A stretch of DNA of 16,982 nucleotides. It comes from JBEIQE01 sp040376705. GTDB taxonomy: Bacteria > Pseudomonadota > Alphaproteobacteria > UBA2400. A program made the translations under genes and the position numbers. The stretch lies in NCBI GenBank assembly GCA_040376705.1, contig JBEIQE010000023.1, positions 1 through 16,982 of the forward strand, read 5' to 3'. The notes beneath the pieces were generated by a model. It searched no databases, was not told the origin of the DNA, and saw only the letters and a program-made list of their open reading frames with translations. The stretch's first letter is position 1, and every line of letters starts with the position of its first letter. Of the stretch, positions 1 through 5,327 are shown piece by piece.

Positions 1-141
1 GTAAGCGGTGAAGGTCGCGCCACCGGTCTTGGCCAGAATCTTGGTGATCGCTGCTGTCAGCGAGGTCTTGCCGTGGTCAACGTGACCAATCGTGCCGATG
101 TTTGCGTGCGGCTTCGTACGCTCAAACTTTGCCTTACCCAT
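1..141 (-). CDS. tuf: Elongation factor Tu, N-terminal 47 residues (cut by window edge)
   Basis: EF-Tu is the GTPase that delivers aminoacyl-tRNA to the ribosomal A site. Only the first 47 codons are present; the gene runs off the left edge. The start ATG at 139-141 gives MGKAKFERTKPHANIGTIGH, then the P-loop GHVDHGKTS at residues 19-27, where Lys25 and Thr26 bind GTP phosphate and Mg2+. Serine rather than threonine after GKT is seen in Rickettsia-like EF-Tu (from memory). A strong Shine-Dalgarno sequence, AGAGGAGAG, lies just upstream of the ATG. The gene follows fusA after 36 nt, the usual last position of the str operon, so it is probably co-transcribed with rpsL, rpsG and fusA. Many alphaproteobacteria carry a second tuf copy; this window cannot show whether this one does. 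Confidence 0.97.
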   Translation of the reverse strand, partial: MGKAKFERTKPHANIGTIGHVDHGKTSLTAAITKILAKTGGATFTAY

Positions 142-177
142 GATGTACTCTCCTCTTTAGATACTGTTAATCCGAAT

Positions 178-2256
178 TTATGACGCCATCTTCTCGCGAA
201 CTTCTTCAGCGATGTTCGCCGGAACCGGTTCGTAATGATGGAACTGCATGGTGAACGATGCACGACCCTTCGACATTGAACGCAGTGTCGAGATGTAGCC
301 GAACATTTCCTTGAGCGGAACGAGCGCGCGGATAACAACGGTGGTACCCGAGTTTTCCTGGCTCTGGATCATACCGCGGCGACGGCTTACGTCACCAACG
401 ATGTCACCCACATATTCCTGCGGCGAAGTCACTTCCACGTCCATTACTGGCTCGAGGATGATCGGGTCGGCCTTCTTCATACCTTCGCGGAAGCAAGCGC
501 GGCCAGCGATTTCGAAAGCCATGGTCGACGAGTCAACGTCATGGTACTTACCGTCGATCAGCGTGTACTTGAAGTCAACCGTAGGGAAGCCAGCAAGAAC
601 ACCGGTTTCGCACTGGCTCTTGATGCCCTTTTCAACCGCCGGGATGAATTCCTTGGGAATTGCACCGCCAACAATCTTGTTTTCGAAGGTCACGCCAGCA
701 TTACGCTCGGCGGGCTCGAACAGGATCTTCACTTCGGCGTACTGACCCGAACCACCCGACTGCTTCTTGTGGGTATAGGTCTCGGTATGCGCCTTGGAAA
801 TCGTCTCACGATAGGCAACCTGAGGTGCACCGATGTTGGCATCAACGCCATATTCGCGCTTCAGACGGTCCACGATGATTTCGAGATGCAGCTCACCCAT
901 ACCGGAAAGAATGGTCTGGCCACTTTCCTGGTCGGTCTTGAGACGCAGCGACGGGTCTTCGGCAACCAGCTTCTGCAGACCGAGCGACATCTTCTCAATG
1001 CCGTCCTTGGTCTTGGGCTCAACTGAAATGTCGATAACCGGAACCGGGAAAGCCATACGCTCAAGAACGATGCCGTCCTTGGCCGAGAGGGTGTCACCGG
1101 TCTGGGTGTCCTTGAGACCAACGAAGGCAGCGATATCACCCGCTACAACTTCCTTGATTTCTTCACGCTTGTCGGCGTGCATCTTAAACATGCGGCCGAT
1201 ACGTTCCTTGTTACCACGTGTGGTGTTCATCACGGTGTCGCCCGACTTGAGCGTACCGGCGTAAACACGCACGAAGGTCAACGTACCGTACTTGTCGTTG
1301 ATGATCTTGAATGCGAGACCAGCAAACGGAGCATCCGGATCGGCCTTGATACGGGGACGATCAGCGCTCTCATCTGCACCCTCTTCCGCAGCAACCTTGA
1401 TGCCGGGAACGTCGACAGGCGACGGCAGGTAATCAACAACAGCGTCGAGCAGGGGCTGAACGCCCTTGTTCTTGAACGATGTACCGCAGAGAACCGGACG
1501 GAATGTACCATCAATCGTGCCACGCTTGATGCAGCGCTTGAGCGTTGCAACGTCGAGATCACCGGTTTCGAAGAATATTTCAGTTGCCTTGTCATCAACA
1601 CCAGCAGCGGCGTCGAGCAACATCTCACGATATTCCTTGGCCTTGGCCGCGAGTTCGGCAGGGATCGGCTCGTCATGGAAAGCAGCGCCGAGTTCGTCGC
1701 CGTCCCAGATGATGGCCTTCATCTCAACCAGATCCACTACACCCTTGAAGTTTTCTTCAACACCGATGGGGAGCTGCAGAACCAGGGTCTTGATGCCAAG
1801 CTTCTCAACCAGGGTGCTGGTTGCATAGTAGAAGTCAGCACCGGTACGATCGAGCTTGTTCACGTAGATGATACGCGGAACGTTATAACGATCGGCCAGA
1901 CGCCAGTTGGTTTCCGACTGCGGCTGTACACCCGACACACCTTCGATGATGAAGATGGCGCCGTCGAGTACACGCAGTGAGCGGTTTACTTCGATGTTGA
2001 AGTCGATGTGACCCGGGGTGTCGATAACGTTGATGTTATGATTCTTCCAGATCGCTGTAACAGCGGCTGAAGTGATCGTAATACCACGCTCACGCTCCTG
2101 CTCCATGTAGTCCGTGGTGGTGTTACCATCATGAACTTCACCAATGCGGTGCGACTTACCGGTGTAGTACAGAATACGCTCAGTGGTCGTGGTCTTACCC
2201 GCATCGATGTGCGCGGTAATACCGATATTACGAATGAGGTTAAGATCAACGGCCAT
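178..2256 (-). CDS. fusA: Elongation factor G (ribosomal translocase GTPase)
   Basis: EF-G (692 aa, normal for the family) drives translocation of mRNA and tRNA on the ribosome and helps RRF recycle it. Visible GTPase motifs are the P-loop AHIDAGKT at residues 15-22, the effector stretch RGIT at 57-60, DTPGH at 79-83 with the catalytic His83, and NKLD at 133-136. These are followed by domains II to V, with the domain IV sequence around GGSGQYAEV. It starts 19 nt after rpsG behind GAGGAA and is followed by tuf, the classical str operon order. That position argues for canonical EF-G rather than the EF-G2, TetM or LepA paralogues. I see no frameshift or missing motif. Confidence 0.98.
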   Translation of the reverse strand: MAVDLNLIRNIGITAHIDAGKTTTTERILYYTGKSHRIGEVHDGNTTTDYMEQERERGITITSAAVTAIWKNHNINVIDTPGHIDFNIEVNRSLRVLDGAIFIIEGVSGVQPQSETNWRLADRYNVPRIIYVNKLDRTGADFYYATSTLVEKLGIKTLVLQLPIGVEENFKGVVDLVEMKAIIWDGDELGAAFHDEPIPAELAAKAKEYREMLLDAAAGVDDKATEIFFETGDLDVATLKRCIKRGTIDGTFRPVLCGTSFKNKGVQPLLDAVVDYLPSPVDVPGIKVAAEEGADESADRPRIKADPDAPFAGLAFKIINDKYGTLTFVRVYAGTLKSGDTVMNTTRGNKERIGRMFKMHADKREEIKEVVAGDIAAFVGLKDTQTGDTLSAKDGIVLERMAFPVPVIDISVEPKTKDGIEKMSLGLQKLVAEDPSLRLKTDQESGQTILSGMGELHLEIIVDRLKREYGVDANIGAPQVAYRETISKAHTETYTHKKQSGGSGQYAEVKILFEPAERNAGVTFENKIVGGAIPKEFIPAVEKGIKSQCETGVLAGFPTVDFKYTLIDGKYHDVDSSTMAFEIAGRACFREGMKKADPIILEPVMDVEVTSPQEYVGDIVGDVSRRRGMIQSQENSGTTVVIRALVPLKEMFGYISTLRSMSKGRASFTMQFHHYEPVPANIAEEVREKMAS

Positions 2257-2275
2257 AATATTCTGTTCCTCTTAA

Positions 2276-2743
2276 TTACCAGCGGAAATGAGCGAAAGCG
2301 CGGTTGGCTTCGGCCATCTTGTGGGTATCTTCACGCTTCTTCACGGCATTGCCACGGTTCTGGGCAGCGTCGATCAGCTCGGCGGCGATGCGAGCCATCA
2401 TGCTCTTCTCACCACGCTTGCGCGAAATGTCGATGATCCAGCGAATAGCCAGAGCGCGGCGGCGCTCAGGGCGAACTTCGGTCGGGACCTGATATGTAGC
2501 ACCACCAACGCGGCGGGACTTCACTTCGAGGTGAGGACCAACGTTGCTGAGGGCTTCATGGAAAACCTTGAGCGGATCGGCCTTGAGCTTAGCACTGACA
2601 ACGTCAAGCGCGCCATAGACGATCTTCTCAGCTGCTGACTTCTTGCCAGCATACATAACCTTGTTGATGAACTCACCAACGATGGCATCACCGAACTTGG
2701 CGTCCGGCATTCTTTCACGGGGTTCGGCGCGACGACGACGCAT
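2276..2743 (-). CDS. rpsG: 30S ribosomal protein S7
   Basis: S7 (155 aa; about 156 is usual) is a primary binder of the 3' major domain of 16S rRNA and nucleates assembly of the 30S head, lining the E site. The basic N-terminus MRRRRAEPRERMPD, the GGATYQVPTEVRPERR segment and the C-terminal AHFRW are typical of bacterial S7. The gene begins 15 nt after rpsL. Its Shine-Dalgarno GGGAG directly follows the rpsL stop codon (TAAGGGAG), so the two are probably translationally coupled. In E. coli S7 represses its own operon by binding the rpsL-rpsG spacer. The spacer here is too short for such a site, so any S7 feedback would need another location, possibly the long leader upstream of rpsL. Confidence 0.98.
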   Translation of the reverse strand: MRRRRAEPRERMPDAKFGDAIVGEFINKVMYAGKKSAAEKIVYGALDVVSAKLKADPLKVFHEALSNVGPHLEVKSRRVGGATYQVPTEVRPERRRALAIRWIIDISRKRGEKSMMARIAAELIDAAQNRGNAVKKREDTHKMAEANRAFAHFRW

Positions 2744-2758
2744 AGTATTCTATCTCCC

Positions 2759-3130
2759 TTACTTAGGACGCTTGCAGCCGTACTTGGAACGCTGCTGCTT
2801 ACGGTCTTTAACACCCTGGCAGTCGAGCGAGCCACGCACGATGTGGTAACGGCAACCGGGAAGATCCTTCACACGGCCACCACGGATCATGACGACCGAG
2901 TGCTCCTGGAGGTTATGGCCTTCGCCCGGGATATAGCTGGTAACTTCAAAGCCGTTGGTCAGACGTACACGAGCGACCTTGCGGAGAGCCGAGTTCGGCT
3001 TCTTGGGGGTGGTTGTGTATACGCGTGTGCAGACGCCACGCGCCTGCGGAGAATTCTTGAGAGCCGGTGACTTGGTCTTGGTCTTGACCGGTTCACGCGA
3101 CTTGCGGATCAACTGATTGATCGTTGGCAT
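2759..3130 (-). CDS. rpsL: 30S ribosomal protein S12
   Basis: S12 (123 aa) sits at the decoding centre and controls accuracy. The decoding loops are intact: TPKKPNSALRK at residues 41-51 carries wild-type lysines at the classical streptomycin-resistance sites, and GRVKDLPG at 85-92 carries Lys88 and Asp89, the residue that RimO methylthiolates in many bacteria. By sequence it should be streptomycin sensitive at this locus. Cysteines occur at 34, 93, 104 and 119; those at 93 and 119 replace residues that are usually Val and Ala or Val in relatives I remember. It is the first gene of the str operon, downstream of a strong promoter and a leader of about 228 nt. The Shine-Dalgarno is only moderate (AAGGGTGG ending about 7 nt before ATG), and an in-frame TAG directly abuts the start. 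Confidence 0.98.
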   Translation of the reverse strand: MPTINQLIRKSREPVKTKTKSPALKNSPQARGVCTRVYTTTPKKPNSALRKVARVRLTNGFEVTSYIPGEGHNLQEHSVVMIRGGRVKDLPGCRYHIVRGSLDCQGVKDRKQQRSKYGCKRPK

Positions 3131-3358
3131 CTATAGCCCACCCTTATCTAACGTTGCTGATACCAACACCATGCCGATACCAGATTGGCGCCGTTCTCTG
3201 CGCCTTAGTGACACCAACGACCCGCTTCGGAGTTGCATTGCGCAACCGCCTCGCAGGCCCTTGTCACCCAGACCGTGCGAAATGCACGGATTTGTTTGAC
3301 TAACTTTATCTATCCCGAGGTCCGTTTGGCCTAAAACCACCACTACCCCTGAAAAGAC
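3131..3358 (-). promoter_or_regulatory. Long 5' leader of the str operon with three small hairpins
   Basis: If transcription starts about 7 nt below the -10 box, the rpsL mRNA carries about 228 nt of leader. I see three short perfect inverted repeats: GGCGC/GCGCC at 3187-3204 (8-nt loop), GTTGC/GCAAC at 3232-3246 (5-nt loop) and CCGTGC/GCACGG at 3273-3289 (5-nt loop). No T-run follows them, so they are not intrinsic terminators. A 70-codon open frame starting at GTG 3341-3343 crosses the leader and ends with TAG directly against the rpsL ATG. A role in ribosomal-protein feedback or in mRNA stability is an inference. Confidence 0.45.
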
Positions 3359-3364
3359 GCGCGG

Positions 3365-3393
3365 ATACTATGTATCTGAGGTGGCCGCGTCAA
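3365..3393 (-). promoter_or_regulatory. Sigma70-type promoter of the str operon, with upstream A-tract
   Basis: On the minus strand the sequence reads TTGACG (3393-3388), a 17-bp spacer, then TAGTAT (3370-3365). This is five of six consensus bases at -35 and four or five of six at -10, with ideal spacing. A run of eight A's on the same strand (plus-strand T's at 3406-3413) lies about 13-20 bp upstream of the -35 box, where an UP element binds the RNA polymerase alpha subunit. Expected start is near 3358. Position and orientation fit the rpsL-rpsG-fusA-tuf operon. Confidence 0.75.
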
Positions 3394-3468
3394 GCACGAA
3401 GTTACTTTTTTTTAAGAATCCACTTATATACACGAAATACGCATGAAATCAGGGTTACTTTCACTTAC

Positions 3469-3483
3469 ATGAACTACGTTCAT
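3469..3483. repeat. 15-bp palindrome ATGAAC-TAC-GTTCAT
   Basis: The arms ATGAAC (3469-3474) and GTTCAT (3478-3483) are exact reverse complements around a 3-nt centre. It lies upstream of the -35 box and A-tract of the str promoter and about 270 bp before the ATPase gene, so it could be an operator for either direction. It contains GAAC and GTTC but not the GTTC-N7-GTTC spacing of the alphaproteobacterial LexA box. Confidence 0.4.
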
Positions 3484-3501
3484 TAAGCTTTTTGCTCTGC
3501 G

Positions 3502-3552
3502 GAATCGGTTTTCTGCGCCTCTACCGGGAACCTTTCGGCCCTCCCCCGATTC
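3502..3552 (-). repeat. Nested inverted repeat, possible structured RNA
   Basis: Outer arms GAATCGG (3502-3508) and CCGATTC (3546-3552) are perfect complements. Inside, next to the right arm, a second hairpin pairs GGGA (3526-3529) with TCCC (3542-3545). Read on the minus strand its tip is GCC-GAAA-GGT, a GNRA-type tetraloop closed by two G-C pairs and a G-U pair. The G-U pair would be an A-C mismatch on the plus strand, so the fold favours a minus-strand transcript. No promoter or terminator for a separate RNA was found and I recognise no riboswitch family. Confidence 0.35.
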
Positions 3553-3743
3553 AAAAAACCAATAGAATCAATTGCCTATTTTTTGGGCTTAAATCACCGT
3601 ATCAGGAAAGTTAATTACTTAAAAAACCATCTAGTCAGGCCGATTATTTCGCTATAACGTCGACTGCATAAATACTAGGCAGACTTAATGACCTAGTGAA
3701 CAGGGCAACAGGCAAACCGACGGGCGAAAAGTCCGCGAAACTG

Positions 3744-3747
3744 GGAG
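3744..3747 (+). promoter_or_regulatory. Shine-Dalgarno that decides the AAA+ ATPase start
   Basis: GGAG stands 8 nt before the ATG at 3756-3758. The frame also opens at a GTG at 3696, but I see no comparable ribosome binding site there and the extra 20 residues have no domain character. The ATG is therefore preferred. Confidence 0.7.
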
Positions 3748-3755
3748 TACGTGAC

Positions 3756-5192
3756 ATGAGCGACAACGACGAGCGCAGCTCGCGCCTATTGGGATTCGAT
3801 CTGACAGATGGACGGCATTACATGCTCGTCGCGCTGAACGGCGGCGATGTGAATGATCCGTCATCACCAAAGATGCTGATTGGTGTAAAGCCCGAATATC
3901 TGGGCGGCCCCAAAACACTCAGGCTCAAGAAAGGTGAGATACGCTATCTGCTCAGCGCGGAAGGTGGCGGTATTACACGCCTGACGAAAGATGAGGATGG
4001 CGACATCTCCATCACCAAAGCCGGCAACGTGCCTGCGCGCTACGCTGCAATTGTACCGCCCGATGCTGAGGATGAAGAAGAGCCGGATGCGCCAGATGCC
4101 TCAGCTGATGAACCAGCCGAGACCACCGCTAAAAAAGCAGAAAGCAGCACAGGCGATTACAAGCTGAAGCCGATTGATGAAGAAGCGCTGACCAAATGCT
4201 TTGAAGAACTTGAAGGCATTACAGGGCTTGAAGAAGCCAAAAATTCCATTCTCCAGAAAGTATCTTTAGCACGTGGGCAGCACGAGCGCATGGAGCTCGG
4301 CCTGCCGATGGACGATGAGTTCTCGTTGCACCTCGTGCTTACAGGCAATCCGGGCACGGGCAAAACTACTATTGCCCGCATCTATGGCAAGTTCATGAAA
4401 GCACTTGGCTTCCTTGAGAAAGGCCATCTGGTTGAATGCAAAGAAGATGATCTGGTAGCCGGATTTGTCGGTCAGACTGCCATTAAAACCAACAAGAAAA
4501 TCGATGAAGCACTAGATGGCATTCTTTATGTCGATGAAGCCCATAATATGCTGCCAGAAGATGGCGTGGGCGGACAGTACCACCGCCAGTCGCTTGGTGT
4601 TATGACGGCACGTCTCGAGAATGACCGCCATCGCTTGATTGGTGTAATGTCTGGCTATCGCCCGCAAATCGAAGAACTGATCAAGAAAACGCCGGGCTTC
4701 CCCTCCCGCTTCAAGACCTTCATTCATAATGAGGACTACACAAGCAGCGAGCTTAAAACCATCTTCAACGGCATGGTTGAGAAACGTCAGTATAAACTGA
4801 CAGAAGATGCTGAGCTTGCCGCGCATGCAGCTATTGATGCGCGCAAGAAGGCTGCTGGCGACCAGTTTGAGAATGGCCGCGAAGTGCGCAACCTCATTGA
4901 AGATGCGATTGAGCATATGTTTGCCCGCACCTGCCCTGCTGATGGCACACGCAAAGCAGTGGCGGATATGACTGAGGAGGAGAAAGCCGCCCGCCGCATC
5001 GAGCTAACCACATTACTGCCGGAGGACTTCAACCAGCAGTCCAAGGCTTTCAGGCTAAAAGAGAAGCCCAAGCGTGGTATTGGCTTTACAGCTGATATTG
5101 GTGGCGATACCCGCCCCACGGCGGCCAGCAGTCCGCCACCTGTGCGCAAGCCCACACGACCGGCTGTTGATGCACTAAATCCTGCGCATTAA
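3756..5192 (+). CDS. CbxX/CfqX (SpoVK)-type AAA+ ATPase with unrecognised N-terminal domain
   Basis: A 478-residue protein from ATG 3756. Residues 1-100 form a probably beta-rich domain I do not recognise. Residues 103-135 are an acidic, Ala/Pro-rich linker. From about 140 there is one complete AAA+ module: Walker A GNPGTGKTT at 197-205, Walker B ILYVDEAH at 256-263, a sensor-1 region GVMSGY at 296-301, an arginine finger in GFPSRF at 314-319, and the sensor-2 segment NGREVRNLIEDA at 373-384. The GYRPQIEELIKKTPGFPSRF arrangement is typical of the family holding the Rubisco activase CbbX, SpoVK and EccA. Such proteins are hexameric remodelling ATPases, so ATP-driven remodelling of an unknown partner is likely. 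The C-terminal 35 residues are Pro-rich and probably disordered. No Rubisco or type VII genes are nearby, so CbbX or EccA is not supported. No signal peptide; cytoplasmic. A terminator follows. Confidence 0.85.
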   Translation: MSDNDERSSRLLGFDLTDGRHYMLVALNGGDVNDPSSPKMLIGVKPEYLGGPKTLRLKKGEIRYLLSAEGGGITRLTKDEDGDISITKAGNVPARYAAIVPPDAEDEEEPDAPDASADEPAETTAKKAESSTGDYKLKPIDEEALTKCFEELEGITGLEEAKNSILQKVSLARGQHERMELGLPMDDEFSLHLVLTGNPGTGKTTIARIYGKFMKALGFLEKGHLVECKEDDLVAGFVGQTAIKTNKKIDEALDGILYVDEAHNMLPEDGVGGQYHRQSLGVMTARLENDRHRLIGVMSGYRPQIEELIKKTPGFPSRFKTFIHNEDYTSSELKTIFNGMVEKRQYKLTEDAELAAHAAIDARKKAAGDQFENGREVRNLIEDAIEHMFARTCPADGTRKAVADMTEEEKAARRIELTTLLPEDFNQQSKAFRLKEKPKRGIGFTADIGGDTRPTAASSPPPVRKPTRPAVDALNPAH

Positions 5193-5212
5193 GCCCAGCT
5201 TCGAGAACATAA

Positions 5213-5239
5213 GGGCCCGGCTTAGCAACCGGGCCTTTT
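5213..5239 (+). terminator. Intrinsic terminator after the AAA+ ATPase gene
   Basis: GGCCCGG (5214-5220) pairs with CCGGGCC (5229-5235) across an 8-nt loop and is followed by TTTT. It starts 20 nt after the ATPase stop codon and implies that the following M16 gene is transcribed mainly from its own promoter. Confidence 0.8.
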
Positions 5240-5240
5240 A

Positions 5241-5266
5241 CATTAACCATGATGTTATGGTTAATG
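5241..5266. promoter_or_regulatory. Perfect 10-bp inverted repeat, likely operator before the M16 gene
   Basis: CATTAACCAT (5241-5250) and ATGGTTAATG (5257-5266) are exact reverse complements with a 6-nt spacer, lying 62 nt before the M16 ATG. No T-run follows, so it is not a simple terminator. Each arm holds TTAACCAT, which resembles a half-site of the alphaproteobacterial cell-cycle regulator CtrA (full site TTAA-N7-TTAA). Here the two halves are inverted, not the usual direct repeat. Binding by CtrA is a guess; a dimeric repressor is equally possible. No clear -35/-10 pair was found around it. Confidence 0.5.
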
Positions 5267-5317
5267 CTGTGTTTAGGATTGGAGTTTGCGGTTTGAAATC
5301 CATAAAGTAAAAAGCAC

Positions 5318-5321
5318 GGAG
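5318..5321 (+). promoter_or_regulatory. Shine-Dalgarno that decides the M16 peptidase start
   Basis: GGAG stands 6 nt before the ATG at 5328-5330. The frame could also open at TTG 5286, but that would add 14 residues with no family homology that I can see. The stretch GGAGTACGT is shared exactly with the ATPase gene's site (3744-3752). Confidence 0.7.
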
Positions 5322-5327
5322 TACGTC

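Larger units (their letters stand above)
3131..3755. other. Divergent intergenic region of 625 bases, no convincing protein gene
   Basis: This region separates the leftward str operon from the rightward AAA+ ATPase gene and looks AT-richer than the genes around it. It holds the str promoter and leader (3131-3393), a T8 run at 3406-3413, a 6-3-6 palindrome at 3469-3483, a nested inverted repeat at 3502-3552, GANTC sites at 3416, 3502, 3548 and 3565, and ACTAGG/CCTAGT repeats at 3674-3697. I found no convincing -35/-10 pair for the ATPase gene. TATAAC at 3653-3658 is the best -10-like hexamer but has no matching -35. No tRNA or intrinsic terminator is visible. Confidence 0.7.

Noticed and set aside
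1177..1980. Open frame of 267 codons on the plus strand
   Set aside because: It lies wholly antisense to fusA, has no recognisable domain and is explained by the codon bias of the real gene.
3469..3483. LexA box
   Set aside because: The alphaproteobacterial box needs GTTC-N7-GTTC; here GAAC and GTTC are inverted with a 3-bp gap.
3611..3622. TTAATTACTTAA as a CtrA site
   Set aside because: The two TTAA halves are 4 bp apart instead of the required 7.
3696..3755. GTG start adding 20 residues to the AAA+ ATPase
   Set aside because: No good Shine-Dalgarno at the GTG, while ATG 3756 has GGAG at 8 nt; the extra residues show no domain.
3756..5192. Calling the ATPase CbbX (Rubisco activase) or EccA
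   Set aside because: The AAA+ module fits the superfamily, but there are no Rubisco or type VII secretion genes nearby and the N-terminal domain is different or unrecognised.
5286..5327. TTG start adding 14 residues to the M16 peptidase
   Set aside because: ATG 5328 has GGAG at 6 nt and begins closer to the family's N-terminus.
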